Assembly (NCBI RefSeq): GCF_002803155.1
Contig: NZ_NNBP01000025.1
Coordinates: 1-64,000, forward strand
From: Streptomyces sp. CB02959
Lineage (GTDB): Bacteria; Actinomycetota; Actinomycetes; Streptomycetales; Streptomycetaceae
Direction: 5' to 3'
DNA length: 64,000 nucleotides
Part shown: positions 26,008 to 34,767 of the stretch, piece after piece
Layout: every line of letters starts with the position of its first letter
Numbering within the stretch: the stretch's first letter is position 1
The notes under the pieces: generated by a model
What the model was told of the DNA's origin: nothing
The model's input: the letters and a program-made list of their open reading frames with translations, nothing else
The model's database searches: none
Translations under genes and position numbers: made by a program

Positions 26008-27279
26008 TCACAGCAGCGCGAACTGGCCGTCCGGCCCCTCCTCCCGGTGGTCCAGCACGGACGCCGGCCGGACCGCCGCGGCCGGCACCGGCAGCACCCC
26101 CGCGGCCCGCAGTTCCGCCGTCCCCAGCCGCGGACCCGCCACCACCTCCCGTGTCAACTCCGCTGCCTGCGGCGCGAGTTCGGCAAGCAGTGCCAGCACG
26201 GTGACCAGCTCCAGCAGCTCCGAGGTCCACTCCTGCGGCCAGGCGGTGGGCCGCAGCGCCGCCAGCGAACCGGGCTCGGCGGACTCCGCGCCGTCGGCCG
26301 GGGCCCCGGCGCGCTGCGCGAACCACTCCTCCACCACCCGTACGCCCCCGGCGTGGAACTCCCAGGCGCCCGCCGGCACCGGTGCGATCCGGCCGCTGCC
26401 GAGCAGCAGCGCCTCGTCGTCGGGGGCGTAGCCGAGGCCCTCCGGCAGTCCACGCGCCGGCAGGGCGGCCCGTACGTAGGGCCGTCGGCCGCCCGGCAAC
26501 CGCGGTCGCCCGGCGGGCCGGTCCGCGCCGCCCTCCTCGTACGCGCCCCAGGTGCCCAGCCACAGCAGCCGGGTGCCGAGCGCCACCCCGCGGTCCCAGA
26601 GGGCCGGGTCGGCGGTGAGCGGTACCGCGGCGCCGTCGGGGGAGTGCGCGGCGGTGGCGGCGATCCAGGCGAGCAGGTCGGTCGGGCGGACCGGGCGGTC
26701 CAGGCGGTGGGCGAGGAGCTCCGCCAGGCCGGGGGCGAGATTGGGCTCGACACCGCCGGGGCGGCGGTAGAGCGGGTGGATCCGGCCGGGGCGCCCGGCG
26801 GGGGAGCGGCCGTCCGGGAGGAGCGCGGAGCAGACCACCGCGGGGCCGGAGGTCTGCGGGACGTGCCCCAACTCGACCAGGAACAGCTGGTGTTCGTCGG
26901 CCACCCGCCACAGCTCGGGGCGGGCCGCGTCGATCAGCCGGTGGTCGGGCAGCAGCCACTGCCGGTCGAACGGGCCGTGCAGGACCCGCACCGGTTCCGG
27001 GCACGGCCCGGCCGCCCGGACCAGCCGTGCGGTCGGGGTGGCCTGCCCGGGGAGCTGGCCGACCGCGGAGTGCAGGGTGCGGGACCGGGACGGGCGGAAC
27101 AGCCGGGTGCGGGCGGCCGGGTCCACGGCGTCGGCGAGCGCCTGCCAACGGGCCCGCAGGGTGGCCGGATCCGGCCCCATGACCCAGGAGCGGCCGAGCC
27201 GCAGCGGGGCCACGGACCACGGCATCAGATCGGACAGCCGTGGCGCGTCCAGCCCTGGCGCGCCCTGCTTCGCCGTCAC
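26008..27279 (-). CDS. Stand-alone type ISP restriction/modification specificity-like protein
   Basis: A 423-residue protein resembling the C-terminal target-recognition region of type ISP restriction-modification enzymes. It has the characteristic FDRQWLLPDHRLIDAARPELW near residue 100. No methyltransferase, helicase or nuclease motif is present in it or beside it. The start is the GTG at 27279, with GGGAGGGG six bases upstream. Many Streptomyces carry such proteins annotated as type ISP enzymes; whether they bind DNA is unknown. The function may have diverged from restriction. Confidence 0.7.
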   Translation of the reverse strand: MTAKQGAPGLDAPRLSDLMPWSVAPLRLGRSWVMGPDPATLRARWQALADAVDPAARTRLFRPSRSRTLHSAVGQLPGQATPTARLVRAAGPCPEPVRVLHGPFDRQWLLPDHRLIDAARPELWRVADEHQLFLVELGHVPQTSGPAVVCSALLPDGRSPAGRPGRIHPLYRRPGGVEPNLAPGLAELLAHRLDRPVRPTDLLAWIAATAAHSPDGAAVPLTADPALWDRGVALGTRLLWLGTWGAYEEGGADRPAGRPRLPGGRRPYVRAALPARGLPEGLGYAPDDEALLLGSGRIAPVPAGAWEFHAGGVRVVEEWFAQRAGAPADGAESAEPGSLAALRPTAWPQEWTSELLELVTVLALLAELAPQAAELTREVVAGPRLGTAELRAAGVLPVPAAAVRPASVLDHREEGPDGQFALL

Positions 27280-27439
27280 GCGGAGCCCCTCCCGGACCGT
27301 TGGTTGCCCCCGCATGGTAGCGGCGGGCGCGGCACCCGTTCACTGCGCCCGCCGCCGTCGGCCGGGCGCACGCGGTCTTCCGTCTGCCGATCTTGGCGGA
27401 GTACGGTCCTGGCCGTACGCCTGCCGAGGGAGGACCGCC

Positions 27440-28861
27440 ATGACGGACGCCTCCCCCACGCCTGAACGGCGCGGGGAGATCCCCCTCCCGGCGCCCGGGA
27501 GGCGCGGGGGGACGCCCGCCGGGGCCCGGGTCGCCGCACGGCTGGACCGGCTGCCGCCGTCCCGGTGGCACCGCCGGATCACCCTCGTCGTCGGCATCGG
27601 CGCCTTCTTCGACCTCTACGAGATCTTCCTGGGCGGGGTGCTCGCCGCGGTCCTGGCCGAGCGGTGGGGACTGGGGCACACCGCGAAGTCCTGGGTGATC
27701 GCCGCCGGGTTCCTGGGCATGTTCGTCGGCGCCAATGTGCTGTCGGTACTCGCCGACCGGCTCGGCCGGCGCCGGATGTTCCTGGTCAATCTGGGCGGCT
27801 ACGCGTTCTTCTCGCTGGCCGCGGCGGGTGCGCCGGACCTCGGCTGGCTGCTGGTGCTGCGCTTCCTGTCCGGACTCGGGCTCGGTGCCGAACTCGTCCT
27901 GGTCGATACCTATTTGGCGGAGTTCCTGCCGCGGGCGGTCCGCGGGCGCTACCTCGCCCACGCCTACACCCTCGGTTTCGTCGGCGTCCCGGTGGCGGCG
28001 CTGCTCGGCGCCCGCCTGGTGGCCGGACACCAGGTGCTGGGCGTGGACGGCTGGCGCTGGCTGCTGGTGGCCGGTGCGCTGGGGGCCGCGTTCATCCAGC
28101 TGATGCGCCGCCGACTGCCCGAATCCCCACGGTGGTTGAGCGTGCACGGGCGGCACGAGGAGGCCGAGCGGATCGTCGCCGGTATCGAGCGGCGGGTGGC
28201 GGCGGAGACCGGCGGCAGCCTGCCGTCCGTACCGGAGACCACGGATTCCCCGGAGCGGAGGCTGCCGTGGCGGGAGATGTTCCGCGGCGAGTACCGGCGC
28301 CGGACGCTCATGTGGTGGATCTTCCAGGTGCTGCAGACCGTCGGCTACTACGGTTTCGGCTCGCTGGCGCCCGTGGTGCTCACGGCCAAGGGGTACACCG
28401 TCACCGACTCGCTGCTGTACGCGGCGCTGAGCTACTGCGGCTATCCGATCGGCTCCGCGCTGTCCGTCCCGCTGATCGACCGGATCGAACGCCGGACGCT
28501 GATCGTCGCCTCCGCGCTCGGCATCGCCGCCTGCGGCCTGGCCTTCGGCTTCGCCACCGCCCCCTGGGCGATCGTCGCCTTCGGCTTTCTGCTGACGGTG
28601 TGCAGCAACGTCTTCTCCAACGCCTTCCACGTCTACCAGACCGAGATCTTCCCGACCGGCCTGCGCAGTACCGCGATCGGCATCGCCTACTCGCTGTCCC
28701 GGCTCACCTCGGTCGTGCTGCCGTTCGTCGCGCTGAGCGTGCTGAACGACCTCGGCGCGGTCGCCGTCTTCGGGGGCTCCGCGGTGCTGCTGGTGCTGCT
28801 CTGCCTGGATGTGGCGCTGCTGGGGCCGCGGAGCACGGGGCGGAGTCTGGAGCGGATCTGA
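27440..28861 (+). CDS. MFS transporter (sugar/aromatic-acid porter type)
   Basis: A 473-residue protein with 12 membrane helices. The loop 2-3 motif DRLGRRRMF and its second-half counterpart DRIERRTL are present. FDLYEIFLGG in helix 1 and GAELVLVDTYLAEFLP in helix 4-5 fit the sugar/aromatic-acid porter branch. AGGGAGG precedes the ATG. It converges on the gntR-hmgA operon, which makes an aromatic or tyrosine-derived substrate conceivable but unproven. Confidence 0.88.
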   Translation: MTDASPTPERRGEIPLPAPGRRGGTPAGARVAARLDRLPPSRWHRRITLVVGIGAFFDLYEIFLGGVLAAVLAERWGLGHTAKSWVIAAGFLGMFVGANVLSVLADRLGRRRMFLVNLGGYAFFSLAAAGAPDLGWLLVLRFLSGLGLGAELVLVDTYLAEFLPRAVRGRYLAHAYTLGFVGVPVAALLGARLVAGHQVLGVDGWRWLLVAGALGAAFIQLMRRRLPESPRWLSVHGRHEEAERIVAGIERRVAAETGGSLPSVPETTDSPERRLPWREMFRGEYRRRTLMWWIFQVLQTVGYYGFGSLAPVVLTAKGYTVTDSLLYAALSYCGYPIGSALSVPLIDRIERRTLIVASALGIAACGLAFGFATAPWAIVAFGFLLTVCSNVFSNAFHVYQTEIFPTGLRSTAIGIAYSLSRLTSVVLPFVALSVLNDLGAVAVFGGSAVLLVLLCLDVALLGPRSTGRSLERI

Positions 28862-28918
28862 GGCCGGAGGCGGGACCGGGGCGGGGTGGCTGTCTCCGGG
28901 CGGGCCGCGTGCCGCCGT

Positions 28919-29668
28919 TCAGTGCGCGTCGAGCGTCACCGTGAAGGAGAACCGGTCGCCCCGGTAGTGGATCCGGGCGACGTCGAGTACCCGCCCGGAC
29001 TCGTCGTAGGTGATGCCGGTGTAGTGCAGGATCGGGCTGAGCAGCGGCACGTGCAGCAGGCGGGCGGTCTCGGGGTCGGCCAGCCGCGCCTCGACGGTGT
29101 CGGTGATCCGCCCGATGCGGATGCCCACCGCGTCCCGCAGCACCTTCGTCATCGGCCACCGCTCCAGGTCGGCGAGGTCGATCCGGGCGGCCACGTCGGG
29201 GCGTACGAAATTGCGCGCGTGGTTGGTCGGTTCGTCCGTCGCCTCGTCGCTGCGCAATCGCCGAAAACCGGCTACTTCCGCCATGTCCGGAAAATATTCG
29301 GACAGTTCGGCGGGAATCGGTACCGGGCCGTGCTCCAGCAGGACGGTGCGCATCCCGGACTGCTGGGCCACGATCGCGTCCACCGACCCGAGCAGCCGCA
29401 CCGGCGCACCGAGCCGCGCGTGCGGCTCGATGAACGTGCCCCGGCGCCGGTGCCGGCTGATCAGGCCCTCCTCCTCCAGCTCCTTGAGGGCCTGACGCAT
29501 CGTCAGCACGCTGACGCCGTAGTGCGTGGCGAGCTGGTCCTCCGTGGGCAGCCGGAGCGGCGCCTCGGGGGAGCGGCCCAGTATGGAGGCGCGCAGGGAC
29601 TGCGAGACCTGGTACCACAGCGGCAACTTGCGGTTCAGGGCGAGTGAGTCGGGCGCGAAGGTGGTCAC
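28919..29668 (-). CDS. GntR-family regulator with UTRA domain
   Basis: A 249-residue protein. The winged helix-turn-helix (about residues 15-85) contains LPTEDQLATHYGVSVLTMRQALKELEEEGL. The C-terminal UTRA ligand domain includes TRVV-like strands ending in DVARIHYRGDRFSFTVTL. The GTG at 29668 follows GGGGA. It lies 35 bp after hmgA on the same strand and is probably co-transcribed, so control of homogentisate catabolism is a reasonable inference. Confidence 0.88.
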   Translation of the reverse strand: MTTFAPDSLALNRKLPLWYQVSQSLRASILGRSPEAPLRLPTEDQLATHYGVSVLTMRQALKELEEEGLISRHRRRGTFIEPHARLGAPVRLLGSVDAIVAQQSGMRTVLLEHGPVPIPAELSEYFPDMAEVAGFRRLRSDEATDEPTNHARNFVRPDVAARIDLADLERWPMTKVLRDAVGIRIGRITDTVEARLADPETARLLHVPLLSPILHYTGITYDESGRVLDVARIHYRGDRFSFTVTLDAH

Positions 29669-29703
29669 GATGCGGTCCCCGGTCTGCGGTGCTGGTCCCG
29701 TTG

Positions 29704-31038
29704 CTACGGGCGGAAGTGGCGCTGGAGACCCTGCCATACGTCGTCGTAGCCGCGCTGGAGGTGTCCGGCGTCCCGGGCCTGCTCGGTGAGGGTCAGCGGC
29801 CAGCGGGTCTCGAACATGAAGGCCAGCCCGTCGCTGATCTTCTGCGGGGCGAGTTCGGCGGCGCTGGCGCGGTCGAAGGTCTCCTGGTCCGGGCCGTGCG
29901 CCGACATCATGTTGTGCAGCGAGCCGCCGCCCGGGACGAAACCGCCCGGCCCGGCCGTCTTCGCGTCGTAGGCGCCCTCGATCAGGCCCATGTACTCGGT
30001 CATCACGTTGCGGTGGAAGTACGGCGGCCGGAAGGTGTCCTCGCCGACCAGCCAGCGCGGGGCGAACACCACGAAGTCGACCCCGGCCAGCCCCGGGGTG
30101 TCCGAGGGCGAGGTCAGCACGGTGAAGATCGACGGGTCCGGGTGGTCGTAGCTGATCGAGCCGATGACGTTGAAGCGGCGCAGGTCGTAGACGTACGGGA
30201 CGTGGTTGCCGTGCCAGGCGACCACGTCCAGCGGCGAGTGGTCGTAGGTCGCGGTCCAGAGGTGGCCGCAGAACTTGTTGACCACCTCGACCGGCCCCTC
30301 GACGTCCTCGTAGGCGGCGGTCGGGGCGAGGAAGTCCCGGGCGTTGGCCAGGCCGTTGGCGCCGATCGGGCCGAGGTCGGGGAGGACGAAGGGCTGGCCG
30401 TAGTTCTCGCAGACGTAGCCGCGGGCGGTGGCGTCCAGCAGCTCGACCCGGAAGCGGACCCCGCGCGGGATCAGTGCGACGTGGCCCGGTTCGGCCCGCA
30501 GCAGGCCGAACTCGGTGCGCAGCAGCAGCCCGCCGCGCTCCGGCACGATCAGCAGCTCGCCGTCCGCGTTGCCGAACACCCGCCGTTCCATGGAGGCGTT
30601 GACGTGGTAGAGGTGCACCGCCATGCCGGCGCGCTGGGTGGCGTCGCCGTTGCCGCCCAGCGTCCACAGGCCGTCGACGAAGTCGGTGGGGTCGGTGGGC
30701 TCGGGGAGCGGGTTCCAGCGCAGCCGGTTGGGGTCGGGCAGGCACTCGGTGAACGGCGCGGAGCGGATCTCGCCGCGGTTGGCGCGGGCGAACGGCGGGT
30801 GCGCGGCCGACGGCCGGATGCGGTAGAGCCAGGACCGGCGGTTGTGGCGGCGCGGTTCGGTGAACGCGGAGCCGCTGAGCTGCTCCGCGTACAGCCCGAG
30901 GGGGGCCCGCTGGGGGGAGTTGCGGCCCACCGGCAGGGCGCCGGGGACCGCCTCCGAGCAGTGCTCGTTGCCGAAGCCGGAGGAGTAGGCGAGCCCCTCG
31001 GCCGTCTTCCTCGCCCGCTCGTTGTCCGTACCTGTCAT
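29704..31038 (-). CDS. hmgA: Homogentisate 1,2-dioxygenase
   Basis: A 444-residue enzyme matching the family's usual length of about 440. The start region YSSGFGNEHCSEA and the C-terminal iron-ligand region are conserved: FHRNVMTEYMGLI carries a His and a Glu, and SAHGPDQETF carries the second His. It opens the homogentisate ring in tyrosine/phenylalanine breakdown, giving maleylacetoacetate. The ATG at 31038 follows GGGAGC. The other tyrosine-catabolic genes are not in the window. Confidence 0.95.
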   Translation of the reverse strand: MTGTDNERARKTAEGLAYSSGFGNEHCSEAVPGALPVGRNSPQRAPLGLYAEQLSGSAFTEPRRHNRRSWLYRIRPSAAHPPFARANRGEIRSAPFTECLPDPNRLRWNPLPEPTDPTDFVDGLWTLGGNGDATQRAGMAVHLYHVNASMERRVFGNADGELLIVPERGGLLLRTEFGLLRAEPGHVALIPRGVRFRVELLDATARGYVCENYGQPFVLPDLGPIGANGLANARDFLAPTAAYEDVEGPVEVVNKFCGHLWTATYDHSPLDVVAWHGNHVPYVYDLRRFNVIGSISYDHPDPSIFTVLTSPSDTPGLAGVDFVVFAPRWLVGEDTFRPPYFHRNVMTEYMGLIEGAYDAKTAGPGGFVPGGGSLHNMMSAHGPDQETFDRASAAELAPQKISDGLAFMFETRWPLTLTEQARDAGHLQRGYDDVWQGLQRHFRP

Positions 31039-31113
31039 CACATGCTCCCGCTGCTCACCGAACAAGACGTCCACGGAATCCAAGGCGCCACGGCCCCGAG
31101 AAGGGCCTCGGGG

Positions 31114-31137
31114 AATCCTATGCAAGACATTAGGATT
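31114..31137. promoter_or_regulatory. Dyad in the hmgA / tetR divergent region
   Basis: AATCCTA and TAGGATT are perfect 7-bp complements around a 10-nt spacer. The dyad lies 76 bp upstream of hmgA and 94 bp upstream of the divergent tetR, in an AT-rich patch. Candidate binding site for the TetR or the GntR regulator. Confidence 0.5.
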
Positions 31138-31230
31138 GAGGGGGAGGTCCGTCAACGGAAACTCCCGGCCGCGGTGGCCGGATCACCCCGCTCGGCCATC
31201 CCCGGTCCTTACGGCGGGCAAGATGACCGT

Positions 31231-31986
31231 GTGCAGCCTTCGAAGCCCCCGCCCGCCTCGCCGTCCACTCCCGCCCCACAATCCACCCCGGCCCCCGTCG
31301 CCCCGTCCGCCCCTCCCGCGCCGGCCCTGCTCCGCCGTGCGCCCGTCCAGCGCCGCAGCGCCCAGCGGCTGGCCCGGATCCTCGACGCCTGCGCCGAGCT
31401 GCTGGACGAGACCGGGTACGAGGACCTGAGCACCCGCGCGGTGGCCGGCCGCGCCGGGGTCCCGATCGGCTCCGTCTACCGCTTCTTCCCCAACAAGCGC
31501 GCCATGGCCGAGGCGCTCGCCCGGCGCAACCTCGACGCCTACGCGGACCGGATCAGCAACCGGCTGGCCGCCCCGGACCAGCCGGCGGGCTGGCGCGCCG
31601 CGATGGACGTGGTGATCGACGAGTACCTGGCCATGAAGCGGAACCTGCCGGGCTTCGCCCTGGTGGAGTTCACCGTCCCGGCCCCGCGCGAATCCCGGCA
31701 GGCCAACTACGAGGTCGCCGACCGGCTGCTGCACCTGCTCGCCGAGCGGCTCGGCCTGGACGCCGCCGACGCCGGGCTGCGCACCGCCTTCCTGGTCGGC
31801 GTGGAGACCGCCGACGCGCTGCTCCAGCTCGCCTTCCGCACCGATCCGGTCGGCGATCCGGCGATCGTCACGGAGACCAAGGAGCTGCTGCGGGCCTACC
31901 TGGCGCGCTATCTGGACGGGGCGGCGGGCGGCGGCGCGGCGGGCGGGGTCGACGGTGCGGCCGGTTCCGGTGGCGGCGAGCCGTAA
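31231..31986 (+). CDS. TetR/AcrR-family regulator
   Basis: A 251-residue protein with a low-complexity Pro/Ala/Ser N-terminus (about 45 residues). A TetR helix-turn-helix (about 52-98) follows, with TRAVAGRAGVPIGSVYRFFPNK. The Gly/Ala-rich tail is unusual. The start is uncertain: the GTG at 31231 has only a weak upstream site, and the Pro-rich segment might be untranslated. It is divergent from hmgA and may regulate it. Confidence 0.82.
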   Translation: MQPSKPPPASPSTPAPQSTPAPVAPSAPPAPALLRRAPVQRRSAQRLARILDACAELLDETGYEDLSTRAVAGRAGVPIGSVYRFFPNKRAMAEALARRNLDAYADRISNRLAAPDQPAGWRAAMDVVIDEYLAMKRNLPGFALVEFTVPAPRESRQANYEVADRLLHLLAERLGLDAADAGLRTAFLVGVETADALLQLAFRTDPVGDPAIVTETKELLRAYLARYLDGAAGGGAAGGVDGAAGSGGGEP

Positions 31987-32134
31987 CGGCGGCGGGCCCG
32001 GACCGGGCGGGCGCGCGGTGCCGCTGGCGGCCACGAAACTACCGGCGCTAGTTTGGATGGTGTCCCCCTAGGAAGTGCCCCAGGGCGCCGCCTAGGGTGC
32101 CGATCACCAGCAGCCGGCCCGGGAGGATCACGAC

Positions 32135-33529
32135 GTGAAGCACCACGAGGCGATGTACATCGGCGGACGCTGGCGGCCCGCCGCGGGCAGCGACACGATC
32201 GAGGTCGTCAACCCGGCCGACGAGCAGATCATCGGCACCGTCCCGGCCGGTACCGCGCAGGACGTGGACGCCGCGGTGCGGGCCGCCCGGTCGGCCCTGC
32301 CCGGCTGGGCCGCCACCCCGCCCGCGGCCCGCGCCGAGCGGCTGGCCGCGCTGCGCGACCGACTCGCCGACCGCACCGAGGAGATCGCGCGGACCGTCAC
32401 CGCCGAACTCGGCGCGCCGCTCGCCTTCAGCCGGTCCGTGCACGCCGGGCTGCCGGTCGCGGTCTGCGGCTCGTACGCCGAGCTCGCCCGCACGCACGCC
32501 TTCGAGGAGACCCTCGGCACCTCCACCGTGCTGCACGAACCGGTCGGCGTGGTGGGTGCGATCACCCCGTGGAACTACCCGCTCCACCAGGTCGTCGCCA
32601 AGGTGGCCCCGGCGCTGGCGGCCGGCTGCACGGTCGTCCTCAAGCCCGCCGAGGACACCCCGCTGGTGGCCCGGCTGTTCGCCGAGTGCGTCGAGGCGGC
32701 CGGGATACCCGGCGGGGTCGTCAACGTCGTCACGGGCCTCGGCCCGGTCGCGGGCCGGGCGCTGGTCGAGCACGACGGCGTCGACCTGGTCTCCTTCACC
32801 GGCTCGACCGCGGTGGGCCGGACCATCGGCGCGCTCGCCGGCGGCGCGGTCAAGCGGGTGGCCCTGGAACTGGGCGGCAAGTCCGCCAACGTCATCCTGC
32901 CCGGCGCCGACCTGGGCCGGGCGGTGGCGGTCGGCGTCGCCAACGTCATGGCCAACTCCGGCCAGACGTGCAGCGCCTGGACCCGGATGCTGGTGCACCG
33001 GGACCAGTACGACGAGGCCGTCGCGCTGGCCGCCGCCGCGGCCGCCAAGTACGTCCCCGGCGAGCGGATCGGCCCGCTGGTCAGCGCCCGCCAGCGGGAC
33101 CGGGTGGTCGGCTACCTCGAACGCGGCGTCGCCGAGGGCGCGAAGCCCGTGGTGGGCGGCCCGCGGACGCCCGACGGGCCCGGCTTCTACGTCGCCCCCA
33201 CCGTCTTCGCCGAGGTCACCCCCGAGATGACCATCGCTCAGGAGGAGATCTTCGGGCCGGTCCTCACGGTCCTGCGCTACGAGGACGAGGACGACGCGGT
33301 GCGGATCGCCAACGGCACCGTCTACGGTCTGGCCGGCGCGGTCTGGGCCGGCGACGACGCCACGGCGGCGGCCTTCGCGCGCCGCCTGGACACCGGTCAG
33401 GTCGACATCAACGGCGGCCGGTTCAACCCGCTCGCCCCGTTCGGCGGGTACAAGCAGTCCGGGGTCGGCCGGGAGCTGGGTCCGCACGGCCTGGCCGAGT
33501 ACCTCCAGACCAAGTCCCTCCAGTTCTGA
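32135..33529 (+). CDS. NAD(P)-dependent aldehyde dehydrogenase
   Basis: A 464-residue ALDH with TPWNYPLHQ, a FTGSTAVGR cofactor loop, the catalytic Glu in LELGGKSANV, and the catalytic Cys in NSGQTCSA near residue 278. The tail PFGGYKQSGVGRE is typical. GTG start with GGGAGG eight bases upstream. The alcohol dehydrogenase 94 bp downstream suggests an alcohol-to-acid oxidation pair, but the substrate is not known. Confidence 0.93.
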   Translation: MKHHEAMYIGGRWRPAAGSDTIEVVNPADEQIIGTVPAGTAQDVDAAVRAARSALPGWAATPPAARAERLAALRDRLADRTEEIARTVTAELGAPLAFSRSVHAGLPVAVCGSYAELARTHAFEETLGTSTVLHEPVGVVGAITPWNYPLHQVVAKVAPALAAGCTVVLKPAEDTPLVARLFAECVEAAGIPGGVVNVVTGLGPVAGRALVEHDGVDLVSFTGSTAVGRTIGALAGGAVKRVALELGGKSANVILPGADLGRAVAVGVANVMANSGQTCSAWTRMLVHRDQYDEAVALAAAAAAKYVPGERIGPLVSARQRDRVVGYLERGVAEGAKPVVGGPRTPDGPGFYVAPTVFAEVTPEMTIAQEEIFGPVLTVLRYEDEDDAVRIANGTVYGLAGAVWAGDDATAAAFARRLDTGQVDINGGRFNPLAPFGGYKQSGVGRELGPHGLAEYLQTKSLQF

Positions 33530-33623
33530 GCCCGCCCCCGCGCCCCCTCTGCTCCCCGCGCCCCACCGCCCAGCCCCGGCGGTCCTGCTGCCGCCCCGCC
33601 CCGCCCCGTCCCGAGGAGATCCC

Positions 33624-34724
33624 GTGGTCCGCGCCGCCGTCCTGCCCGCCGTCAACGCCCCGCTGAAGATCGCCGAGATCGAGCTGCCGGAGCCCGGCCC
33701 CGGCCAGGTCCGGATCAAGCTCGCCGCCGCCGGCGTCTGCCACTCCGACCTGTCGCTGTCCAACGGGACGCTGCGCCAGCCGGCCCCCGCCGTGCTCGGG
33801 CACGAGGGTGCGGGCACCGTCACCGCGGTGGGCCCGGACGTGACCGGCGTGGCGGTCGGCGACGAGGTGGTCCTCAACTGGGCGCCGTCCTGCGGCGGCT
33901 GCCACTTCTGCGGGCTGGCCGAGCCGTGGCTGTGCGCCGACGCCGGCCGGGCCGCCGGCGCCCCGTACGCCACCCTCGGCTCCGACGGCAGCGCGCTCTA
34001 CCCGGGCCTGGGCACCGCCGCGTTCGCCGAGGAGACCGTGGTGCCGGCGCACGCCGCGCTGCCGCTGCCGGCCGGGGTGCCGCTGACCGACGCGGCCCTG
34101 CTCGGCTGCGCGGTGCTCACCGGGTGGGGCGCCGTCCACCACAGCGCCCGGGTCCGGGCGGGGGAGTCGGTACTGGTCGTCGGCGTCGGCGGGGTGGGGC
34201 TGGCGACCCTCCAGGCGGCCCGGATCGCCGGGGCCGGACCGATCGTGGCGGTGGACGTCTCGCCGGCGAAGGAGGAGCTGGCCCGCGCGGCCGGTGCCAC
34301 CGACTTCCTGGTCGCCGACGGCCCGGCGTTCTTCGAGAAGGAGGGCGCCAAGCGGGTGCGGGCGCTGACCGGCGGCGTCGGCGCCGATGTCGCCGTGGAG
34401 TGCGTGGGCCGCGCGGAGACCATCCGGGCGGCCTGGTCGGCCACCCGCCGCGGCGGCCGGACGACGGTGGTGGGCATCGGCGGCAAGGACCAGCAGGTCG
34501 TCTTCTCCGCCCTGGAGTTGTTCTACTTCGGCCGGACGCTCTCCGGCTGCGTCTACGGCAACAGCGATCCGGCCCGCGACCTCCCGGTGATCGCCGAGCA
34601 TGTCCGCTCCGGCGCGCTCGACCTCTCCGCGCTGGTCACCGACCGGATCGGACTGGACGGGATCCCGACCGCGTTCGAGGCGATGCTCGCCGGGAAGGGC
34701 GGCCGGGCGCTGGTGGTGTTCTGA
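33624..34724 (+). CDS. Zinc-dependent medium-chain alcohol dehydrogenase
   Basis: A 366-residue MDR enzyme. The catalytic zinc site is visible as CHSD and GHEGAG. The structural zinc lobe CGGCHFCGLAEPWLC has all four Cys, and the Rossmann motif is VVGVGGVGLA. This is the class III-like branch that includes NDMA- or thiol-dependent actinobacterial enzymes. GAGGAG precedes the GTG start. Probably co-transcribed with the aldehyde dehydrogenase. Confidence 0.93.
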   Translation: MVRAAVLPAVNAPLKIAEIELPEPGPGQVRIKLAAAGVCHSDLSLSNGTLRQPAPAVLGHEGAGTVTAVGPDVTGVAVGDEVVLNWAPSCGGCHFCGLAEPWLCADAGRAAGAPYATLGSDGSALYPGLGTAAFAEETVVPAHAALPLPAGVPLTDAALLGCAVLTGWGAVHHSARVRAGESVLVVGVGGVGLATLQAARIAGAGPIVAVDVSPAKEELARAAGATDFLVADGPAFFEKEGAKRVRALTGGVGADVAVECVGRAETIRAAWSATRRGGRTTVVGIGGKDQQVVFSALELFYFGRTLSGCVYGNSDPARDLPVIAEHVRSGALDLSALVTDRIGLDGIPTAFEAMLAGKGGRALVVF

Positions 34725-34730
34725 GGTCTT

Positions 34731-34763
34731 CCGCGGCGGCCGGCCCCGCGCCGGCCGCCGCGG
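34731..34763. terminator. Strong bidirectional hairpin terminator
   Basis: A 14-bp perfect stem starting CCGCGGCGGC with a 5-nt loop, between the convergent alcohol dehydrogenase and urea transporter genes. Confidence 0.8.
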
Positions 34764-34767
34764 TCCG

